This document shows, piece after piece, positions 38,254-42,860 of a stretch of 42,860 nucleotides of DNA; the first letter of the stretch is position 1, and every line of letters starts with the position of its first letter. The notes beneath the pieces were generated by a model. The model did no database searches. It saw only the letters and a list, made by a program, of their open reading frames with translations, and was not told where the DNA came from. Made by a program: the position numbers and the translations under genes. Origin of the DNA: a virus; the IMG/VR virus record IMGVR_UViG_3300002835_000380, positions 1 to 42,860 of that record. One strand, written 5' to 3'.

Positions 38254-38284
38254 TAAGTTTTTTTTATTTTCCGCCAAAATTTAA
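38226..38284 (+). repeat. Duplicated hairpin element, copy B
   Basis: AACCGATAGTGC, a hairpin CCCT-TGT-AGGG (38237-38247), then eight Ts and ATTTTCCGCC. It starts inside the coding end of the glycosylase gene. The stem differs from copy A by a paired T-A to C-G change. It looks like a terminator. Confidence 0.58.
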
Positions 38285-38303
38285 AACATGATATAATCTA
38301 GAT

Positions 38304-38429
38304 ATGGAAAAATCAAGGTGTCATTTTTGCGATAAAGAAGCACAATACTACGATGTTGTGCTAAAAAACGCCGAATACATTGTGGGCGATGTTTGCGTAG
38401 ATCACCTTTCCGTAGAATTTGTATCCTAG
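38304..38429 (+). CDS. Zinc-finger microprotein (41 aa), leaderless
   Basis: A 41-residue protein with CHFCDKEA near the start and CVDHL near the end, fitting a C-x2-C...C-x2-H zinc site. TATAAT (38292-38297) is six bases before ATG 38304. It is followed by the next leaderless promoter. Confidence 0.62.
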   Translation: MEKSRCHFCDKEAQYYDVVLKNAEYIVGDVCVDHLSVEFVS

Positions 38430-38452
38430 AAACTGGATGGTATAATAAAAAA

Positions 38453-39223
38453 ATGACATATAGTGCTGAAGACTACAAAGAAAGAAATGTAACTAAACTG
38501 GTAGAGATTTGGGAGCCAAGAAAAGAATACATTGAAAAAGACCTGTGGGTAATAAGAAACTTTCTTTCAGATGAAGAATTGGTTTGGTTAAATAAAGAAG
38601 CAAATAATCCAGTTGGGTGGTACACCACAATGAGATCACCTTATGGGGGTAATACTAAAAACAAATTTTTAGGTTATATACCAGATTACGATCCCGTCAG
38701 TGGGGCTATGCTTGTTCCTAAAGACAACTCTAGGTGGGGATACAAAGATCCCGTAGGATATTTTGAGCCTAGATTAGAGGCTGTAATGCCTAAGTATTTT
38801 GCTGGTGCTGGTGCACTTCAATCTTTTTTTGAAGTTCCTGAAGAGCAGATTATTGCAGAACTTGGCAGTACTGTTGACTATGCTATGGACTGGCACTGGG
38901 AAAGAGACGATAATGACGATGAAGAGCAGCAAAGAACAATTGTAGTAAATTCAAAAACTCAAGGGAAAAGAATATTAAGTGAAGCAAAGATTTCTGCATC
39001 TTTGAGCATTTATATAAATGATAACTTTGATGGTGGAGTTCTTGAGTTTAAGAATAAAGATTATGTAATCAATCCAGAGCCAGGCATGCTAGTTAATGTT
39101 CCTTTATATAAAGAGTTTGAGCATAGAGTTACAAAAGTTACTAATGGAAATCGACACACTATATATGGAAGATGTTGGGATAGTTTAGAAGGAATCTACA
39201 AGTCAACAGATGAAGACTGCTAA
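38453..39223 (+). CDS. 2OG-Fe(II) oxygenase-like protein with HxE, leaderless
   Basis: 256 residues from ATG 38453; TATAAT (38441-38446) six bases upstream rules out the longer frame from 38393. MDWHWERDDNDDEE has HxE in place of HxD, SASLSIYINDNFDGGVLEF is the P4H-like strand pair, and the distal region FEHRVTKVTNGNRHTIYGR supplies His and Arg. A long N-terminal part (about 140 residues) is unique to this copy. The substrate is unknown, and activity should not be assumed. Confidence 0.7.
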   Translation: MTYSAEDYKERNVTKLVEIWEPRKEYIEKDLWVIRNFLSDEELVWLNKEANNPVGWYTTMRSPYGGNTKNKFLGYIPDYDPVSGAMLVPKDNSRWGYKDPVGYFEPRLEAVMPKYFAGAGALQSFFEVPEEQIIAELGSTVDYAMDWHWERDDNDDEEQQRTIVVNSKTQGKRILSEAKISASLSIYINDNFDGGVLEFKNKDYVINPEPGMLVNVPLYKEFEHRVTKVTNGNRHTIYGRCWDSLEGIYKSTDEDC

Positions 39224-39454
39224 ATGAATAAAAGAATATTAAAAGATGGATCAGAAGTAGATTCATATGATAAGCCAGTTGATTTAATTATTCATACAAA
39301 AGCACCTGGAAAATGGAAATTAATAGATTTAGAAACTGGTCAAGAATATCTTGGATCAGAAATACCGCATGGTACATTTTCAGAAGTTTTAAGAAACAAA
39401 GTTTTAAATGGTATCATCGGCTCTTGGTTCAAAACCAAGGGTAGAGATATTTGA
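39224..39454 (+). CDS. Small hypothetical protein (76 aa)
   Basis: A 76-residue protein (ILKDGSEVDSYDKPVDLIIH ... GKWKLIDLETGQEYLGSE) with a beta pattern. It starts directly after the oxygenase stop and is co-transcribed with it. Possibly its accessory protein; no family recognised. Confidence 0.6.
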   Translation: MNKRILKDGSEVDSYDKPVDLIIHTKAPGKWKLIDLETGQEYLGSEIPHGTFSEVLRNKVLNGIIGSWFKTKGRDI

Positions 39455-39479
39455 CAAACCAATCACAGTAAGGTATACT
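39451..39479 (+). promoter_or_regulatory. TTGACA-N17-TATACT leaderless promoter
   Basis: TTGACA (39451-39456), 17 bases, TATACT (39474-39479), six bases, ATG 39486. Confidence 0.75.
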
Positions 39480-39485
39480 TAAAAT

Positions 39486-39737
39486 ATGGAACAATGGGTA
39501 AACGACTACGCATCATATGTGCTTGTTTTAAGCGGTGCTGCTGCTATGTTTGTAATTGGCAGAAAGAAAAGATTTGGCTGGCTTTGGTTTATATTTAATG
39601 AATTTATGTGGACTGCATATGCTCTAATTACAAAGCAGTATGGGTTTATACTTGGTGCTATCCTGTATGGTGTAGTGGGAGTTAAGTCTTTCATTCATTG
39701 GAAAGAAAAAGATAAAACAGAAAGGTTAATGCATTAA
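39486..39737 (+). CDS. Multi-pass membrane protein (83 aa), leaderless
   Basis: An 83-residue protein with about three membrane helices (YVLVLSGAAAMFVIG; WLWFIFNEFMWTAYALIT; GFILGAILYGVVGVKSF). The WLWFIFNEFMWTAYA ... YGFILGAILYG pattern recalls small PnuC-like or phage transporter-type membrane proteins; this is a resemblance, not an assignment. A charged C-terminal tail follows. Confidence 0.65.
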   Translation: MEQWVNDYASYVLVLSGAAAMFVIGRKKRFGWLWFIFNEFMWTAYALITKQYGFILGAILYGVVGVKSFIHWKEKDKTERLMH

Positions 39738-39739
39738 TT

Positions 39740-39829
39740 ATGATTAGTTTATTTTTTTTAATTCCAGCATTTGTTGCTGGATATATAGTTTGTTACCTAG
39801 TTATGACCTGGGGAGTTGATCAAAACTAA
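39740..39829 (+). CDS. Single-pass membrane peptide (29 aa)
   Basis: A 29-residue peptide (MISLFFLIPAFVAGYIVCYL), mostly one membrane helix, two bases after the previous stop. It is followed four bases later by the stop of the convergent oxygenase gene. Tentative. Confidence 0.48.
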   Translation: MISLFFLIPAFVAGYIVCYLVMTWGVDQN

Positions 39830-39833
39830 GTTT

Positions 39834-40475
39834 TTAAGAAAGGCTATTTCTAAATTCACAAATATTTTTAAAAACTTCATCATTTGGCCATAATTTTTGT
39901 AAATCAGAATAGTCAGTCGGATTTTCTTTTTTTGCAAATCTAAAAAAAATCATTTTTACAAAATCTCCATCATTAAATATTTTGTTGGGTCGCCAGTGTG
40001 CAGTTTTATTTGGATTAAAAACTAGGGCAGAGTTGTTTTTAATTTCATAAGTTTCAAAATTTACACCAATATCCCATCTTGTGTTTGAGTCAAATTGATA
40101 GTTAACTATTAAGTCGTTATTGTCACCATCATAATGCGGAGGCAGACTTGGTGTTCCATACCTAGAACTATATTCTACATATGTGATAGAGGATAGCGTT
40201 AGATCAAGGCCAGAGATATAGTTTGCAAGTTTTGTCAATCTTATAGTGAGTGATTTGTCCGCAAGTTCTAAGTTTTTAACAGGAAATAAATCTGAAATAT
40301 TATTGATATTAAATTGTATTCTTCCGAGATACTTTGAAACAGAAATATATGAATCTTGATCATCAAATATAAAATTTCCATATTCGTCTTTTGGTGCTTC
40401 AAGATCTTTTGTTATATTATTAAATATTGAAATTTCTTTTTCAGAAAGTAAATTATCAATAATTTTTGTATCCAT
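39834..40475 (-). CDS. 2OG-Fe(II) oxygenase, leaderless; paralogue of 41730-42683
   Basis: A 213-residue protein with YVEYSSRYGTPSLPPHYDGD (HxD), NYQFDSNTRWDIGVNFE, the distal His in ALVFNPNKTAHWRPNK and FVKMIFFRFA. It aligns end to end with the first 200 residues of the gene at 41730. TATAAT (40482-40487, minus) is six bases before ATG 40475. Divergent from the zinc-finger gene at 40534. Confidence 0.75.
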   Translation of the reverse strand: MDTKIIDNLLSEKEISIFNNITKDLEAPKDEYGNFIFDDQDSYISVSKYLGRIQFNINNISDLFPVKNLELADKSLTIRLTKLANYISGLDLTLSSITYVEYSSRYGTPSLPPHYDGDNNDLIVNYQFDSNTRWDIGVNFETYEIKNNSALVFNPNKTAHWRPNKIFNDGDFVKMIFFRFAKKENPTDYSDLQKLWPNDEVFKNICEFRNSLS

Positions 40476-40498
40476 TCTGTAATTATATCATGCAGAAT

Positions 40499-40527
40499 TT
40501 GACAAAACTGCTATTTTACGATAAAAT
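40499..40527 (+). promoter_or_regulatory. TTGACA-N17-TAAAAT leaderless promoter
   Basis: TTGACA (40499-40504), 17 bases, TAAAAT (40522-40527), six bases, ATG 40534. It lies back to back with the oxygenase promoter. Confidence 0.72.
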
Positions 40528-40533
40528 TATATT

Positions 40534-40638
40534 ATGAGTAGACATATAACATGCCCAATTTGCAAAAAAGAGTGGGAACTAAGGTGGGGAATTATGGCAA
40601 ATGAGTCCTTATCCAGACATATGAAGGAGCATAAGTGA
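40534..40638 (+). CDS. C2H2-type zinc-finger microprotein (34 aa), leaderless
   Basis: A 34-residue protein MSRHITCPICKKEWELRWGI... with CPIC and, 19 residues later, HMKEH, giving a CxxC...HxxxH finger like eukaryotic and Ros-type fingers. It ends overlapping the next gene's GTG (GTGA). It could bind DNA as a small regulator (inference). Confidence 0.65.
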   Translation: MSRHITCPICKKEWELRWGIMANESLSRHMKEHK

Positions 40639-41084
40639 AACCACTAGCACACATATACGATGTTGACGGAACTCTTGCGAATGTAGATCCATTTTTACAC
40701 CATGTTCGTGGTGGCAACAAAGATTACGATGCTTTTCACTATTCTTCCATTGATGCCCTGCCAAATTTTGATGTAATTGAAATGTTAAATAATTCTTATA
40801 ATGATAAATATTCAGTCATCATTGTTACATCAAGAAAAGAAAAGTATCGTGGAATCACATCTCTATGGTTGCAAAAAAACAATGTAAGAAGCCATGCCCT
40901 GTTTATGAGAGCGGACAATGACAACAGACCAGACTATGAAGTTAAAAAAGACATACTAGATAAAATAAATGAACTATGGAACGTAACACATGCAGTTGAT
41001 GATAACCCACATGTAATAAAACTATGGGAAGAAAATAATATCCCTACCACAAAAATAGGCACATGGGACGGAGATCGTAGTTGA
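40635..41084 (+). CDS. HAD-family phosphatase (PNKP 3'-phosphatase-like)
   Basis: A 149-residue protein. HIYDVDGTLANV is the HAD motif I (DxDGT), IIVTSRKEKYRG is motif II, and AVDDNPHVIKLW is motif III/IV. The size and layout match the phosphatase half of T4 polynucleotide kinase and related nucleotide phosphatases. It may repair DNA or RNA 3' ends or hydrolyse nucleotides. GTG start coupled to the zinc-finger gene. Confidence 0.72.
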   Translation: MKPLAHIYDVDGTLANVDPFLHHVRGGNKDYDAFHYSSIDALPNFDVIEMLNNSYNDKYSVIIVTSRKEKYRGITSLWLQKNNVRSHALFMRADNDNRPDYEVKKDILDKINELWNVTHAVDDNPHVIKLWEENNIPTTKIGTWDGDRS

Positions 41085-41115
41085 CCTCAAGAGTTGGCTA
41101 TGGTATGATTACTAT

Positions 41116-41286
41116 ATGAAAAAAACTAACAACAAAGTATCACAACATAAGGCAAAGCGTTACGCTAAAAATAAAAAGAGGCTTAAAGATAAACCACATC
41201 TTTCTAAGTTTGAGCGCCAACAAATTGCAAAAAGGGCAGAAATTTTAGGCGCATCGTTGCAAAGCATGACTAACCATGCTAGATAA
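41116..41286 (+). CDS. Very basic protein (56 aa), leaderless
   Basis: A 56-residue Lys/Arg-rich protein (MKKTNNKVSQHKAKRYAKNK), probably nucleic-acid-binding. The promoter is TTGACC-N17-TATGAT (41104-41109), six bases before ATG 41116, so it is predicted leaderless. It overlaps the next gene by 11 bases. Confidence 0.65.
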   Translation: MKKTNNKVSQHKAKRYAKNKKRLKDKPHLSKFERQQIAKRAEILGASLQSMTNHAR

Positions 41287-41539
41287 TATAATCAAACTTA
41301 TATTTTCTTGGGAAAAACTTAGGCTTGCAGTTTTTGCTGAAGTAGATTGGTATAATTCAATTACCAGAACACTAAACGATCCAGACTCTATGAAAACTGC
41401 TTCCGCTTTTTGGTGTGAAGAAGATGGATGGCGTGGCTGGGGCATTAAAGATGATGGCTCATATTATTTTCACGATGTACCAGAAAAACACCTTAGTGAT
41501 ATATTTGATATAATAATAGATAAAGAAACAGTATACTAA
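41276..41539 (+). CDS. Hypothetical protein (87 aa)
   Basis: An 87-residue protein (MLDNIIKLIFSWEKLRLAVF) with SAFWCEEDGWRGWGIKDDGS, rich in Trp and acid residues. It overlaps the basic protein before it, perhaps a charge-complementary partner. Unrecognised. Confidence 0.58.
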   Translation: MLDNIIKLIFSWEKLRLAVFAEVDWYNSITRTLNDPDSMKTASAFWCEEDGWRGWGIKDDGSYYFHDVPEKHLSDIFDIIIDKETVY

Positions 41540-41551
41540 AGGAGATGCAGT

Positions 41552-41737
41552 ATGGCATGTGGATGTGGATTTTCAACTGAGTACCCAGCCTGTAACGGAA
41601 CTCATAAAGTTGTAAAGGCTGTAAAAGATAAAATTATTGCTGACATTGAGGCAATCGATATATCTGATGGAAAGTTAAACGGCTTGGGCATGAAAATGCT
41701 TGTGATTGAAGCGGTTAAAAAGGTAAAGGGTGTATGA
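41552..41737 (+). CDS. CDGSH-type iron-sulfur protein (61 aa)
   Basis: A 61-residue protein. Residues 3-18 read CGCGFSTEYPACNGTH, which matches the CDGSH motif C-x-C-x2-S-x3-P-x-C-D-G-T-H exactly except that Asp is Asn. CDGSH proteins bind a redox-active 2Fe-2S cluster with three Cys and one His. The rest is a helical tail with no membrane anchor. AAAGGAG lies before the ATG. It is next to a 2OG-Fe(II) oxygenase gene, so an electron- or iron-supply role is conceivable (inference). Confidence 0.7.
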   Translation: MACGCGFSTEYPACNGTHKVVKAVKDKIIADIEAIDISDGKLNGLGMKMLVIEAVKKVKGV

Positions 41738-42683
41738 CTTGACTATTTTTTACAACGAATGCGTAAAAAATAAAAATGTTTGGAAAATAGAAAATGTTTT
41801 TTCAGATACAGAATTAAAAAACATTTATGAAAAAGTTAATCAAAAAAGAAACGAGTTTGATGAAAATTTTGTTTTTCATGGAGACTCTAGCCTAGAAGAT
41901 GTAAGCGGAATAGGACCAGATCCAGACCTTGGCAGGTTTAGAATTGGAAGAATAGAAATAACACAAGAAGTTTTTAAAAAAATAAACGATTTATTAAAAG
42001 ATAAAACAAATAAAAATTTAAAACTAAGCGGTATAAGTTGTGTTGAATACAGCAATGAATACGGGGATCCAAATTTACCACCACACTTCGATTCTTGCGA
42101 AACAGATTTAATTATAAACTTTCAATTACAATCTAATACCGAATGGGAGTTAGGATTAAATTTAGAAGTTTATAAACTCGAAGACAATTCAGCATTAATT
42201 TTTAATCCTAATGAAATAATTCACTGGAGGCCTTTTAAAAAATTTAAAGATCAAGAGTTTGTCAAGATGATTTTTTTTAGATTTACAGATTACAAAACAG
42301 ACAATAGTCATTTAATGCTAAGTCAAGACGACGAAATTTTTAGCGAAGTTCTTAAATATAGAATGAGTTTGTGTCATAACTTACAAGACTGTGACTGCTT
42401 TTGTGATGATTGCAAAAAGGCACAAAAAAATATTATAGATAAAATTATTGAAGAGTATAGAACTTGTCCAAATATAGTTCAATCAGAAGACAGACTATTT
42501 TGTTATACATGGTGGAGACATGACGATTGTGAAAGAATTAGAGAGTTGTTGTATAGGATTACTAAAAATCGTTTATATACCCTGCCAGAAATAAGACCAT
42601 CAGTTAGTACTGCCATAGAAGAAATGATTAATGATCCAGATACCGCAGAAATATTACGAAGACTTGAAGACAGCGGTATTTGA
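41730..42683 (+). CDS. 2OG-Fe(II) oxygenase with Cys-rich C-terminal extension
   Basis: A 317-residue protein from GTG 41730, overlapping the CDGSH gene by eight bases. Residues 1-200 are the oxygenase: SCVEYSNEYGDPNLPPHFDS (HxD), ALIFNPNEIIHWRPFKK (distal His) and FVKMIFFRFT, paralogous to 39834-40475. Residues about 215-317 are extra, starting with a Cys cluster (CHNLQDCDCFCDDCKKAQK) and continuing as helices with two more Cys (EYRTCPN, HDDCERIRE). The extension probably binds metal or a partner. Confidence 0.75.
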   Translation: MYDLTIFYNECVKNKNVWKIENVFSDTELKNIYEKVNQKRNEFDENFVFHGDSSLEDVSGIGPDPDLGRFRIGRIEITQEVFKKINDLLKDKTNKNLKLSGISCVEYSNEYGDPNLPPHFDSCETDLIINFQLQSNTEWELGLNLEVYKLEDNSALIFNPNEIIHWRPFKKFKDQEFVKMIFFRFTDYKTDNSHLMLSQDDEIFSEVLKYRMSLCHNLQDCDCFCDDCKKAQKNIIDKIIEEYRTCPNIVQSEDRLFCYTWWRHDDCERIRELLYRITKNRLYTLPEIRPSVSTAIEEMINDPDTAEILRRLEDSGI

Positions 42684-42708
42684 CAAGCAGTACAATACAA
42701 ACTATAAT
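42680..42708 (+). promoter_or_regulatory. Promoter of tRNA array
   Basis: TTGACA (42680-42685), 17 bases, TATAAT (42703-42708). The predicted start is 42715, two bases before the tRNA 5' end. Confidence 0.75.
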
Positions 42709-42716
42709 TAAATAAT

Positions 42717-42793
42717 GGAGCAGTAGCCAAGTTGGTCAAGGCCCCGAACTCATAATTCGGCTATCGTAGGTTCAAGTCCTACCTGCTCTACCA
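42717..42793 (+). tRNA. tRNA with CAT anticodon (elongator Met, or Ile2)
   Basis: Cloverleaf with acceptor GGAGCAG/CTGCTCT, D-arm GCC/GGC, anticodon stem CCGAA/TTCGG with loop CTCATAA, T-arm GTAGG/CCTAC, discriminator A and encoded CCA. The anticodon stem lacks the GGG/CCC of initiators. A modified CAT tRNA for Ile AUA codons cannot be excluded, and would suit an AT-rich genome. Confidence 0.9.
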
Positions 42794-42794
42794 T

Positions 42795-42860
42795 GTCTCC
42801 ATCGTCTAGTGGCCTAGGACTCTGCCCTTTCACGGCAGCAACACGGATTCGAATTCCGTT
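42795..42860 (+). tRNA. tRNA-Glu (TTC), truncated by window end
   Basis: GTCTCCA acceptor strand, TCGTCTAGTGGCCTAGGA D-arm, anticodon stem CTGCC/GGCAG with loop CTTTCAC (anticodon TTC), and the T-arm up to the edge. It starts two bases after the CCA of the previous tRNA, so a tRNA array continues beyond the window. Confidence 0.88.

Noticed and set aside
38393-38452. Upstream extension of the oxygenase gene from 38393.
   Set aside because: TATAAT at 38441-38446 lies inside it, and ATG 38453 is exactly at the predicted transcript start; the extension also overlaps a zinc-finger microgene.
1-42860. Insertion sequence, integrase, terminase or capsid genes.
   Set aside because: None of the reading frames shows the relevant motifs, so no mobile element or packaging gene is reported.

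Overview
This window looks like part of the genome of a tailed double-stranded DNA phage with an AT-rich genome. The host is most plausibly an actinobacterium, and an AT-rich aquatic lineage would fit, but this is inference. Supporting signs are tail-fibre and collagen-like virion genes, a secreted lysozyme-like protein, several families I associate with actinobacteriophages (GP88, DUF932/TIGR03299, LtfC-like tail proteins, an MSMEG_6728-type pyrimidine-dimer glycosylase), phage tRNAs, dense overlapping operons and many genes whose promoter geometry implies leaderless mRNAs, a habit common in Actinobacteria. No terminase, portal, capsid, polymerase or integrase gene is present, so this is an internal fragment.

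Region 1 (1-17.6 kb, mostly minus strand) is the tail-fibre and virion-surface block. It holds fibronectin-III, triple-stranded fibre, collagen-like and Pro-Thr-repeat proteins, three LtfC-like beta-sandwich paralogues and chains of TAATG-coupled small structural genes. Inside it sit a plus-strand lysozyme gene and a glycan/hydroxylation cluster: a GT11-like fucosyltransferase, a GDP-mannose 3,5-epimerase-like enzyme and a prolyl-4-hydroxylase-like 2OG-Fe(II) oxygenase. A GT32-like sugar transferase and a possible holin close the block.

Region 2 (17.6-21.2 kb) has a DHH-like protein and an orphan beta-class DNA methyltransferase on the plus strand. A minus-strand group follows, with a sulfotransferase-like gene and several microproteins.

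Region 3 (21.2-33 kb, plus strand) is a train of small accessory operons. The spacers between them reuse the same parts: a WTGTCAG-N11-extended-minus-10 promoter, CRP/GlxR-like palindromes, paired perfect DnaA boxes, a TGTCCGATTTGT motif, and a TGAGCA...TGCTCA hairpin after stop codons. Larger proteins include GP88, DUF932 and an Api92-like protein. A tRNA-Asp gene lies in this region.

Region 4 (33-42.9 kb, both strands) consists mainly of single genes with compact TTGACA-N17-TATAAT promoters whose predicted start site is the A of the ATG. It contains seven of the window's eight 2OG-Fe(II) oxygenase-like genes, plus a GIY-YIG nuclease, a PD-(D/E)XK-like protein, a UV-repair glycosylase, a HAD phosphatase, a CDGSH-type iron-sulfur protein and many Cys-rich microproteins. 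It ends in a tRNA array (Met/Ile-CAT, then a truncated Glu).

The most interesting themes are the leaderless promoter system, the composite regulatory hubs that appear to use host DnaA and CRP-type regulators, and a possible pathway that hydroxylates and glycosylates proline-rich virion fibres, together with a large set of 2OG oxygenases.
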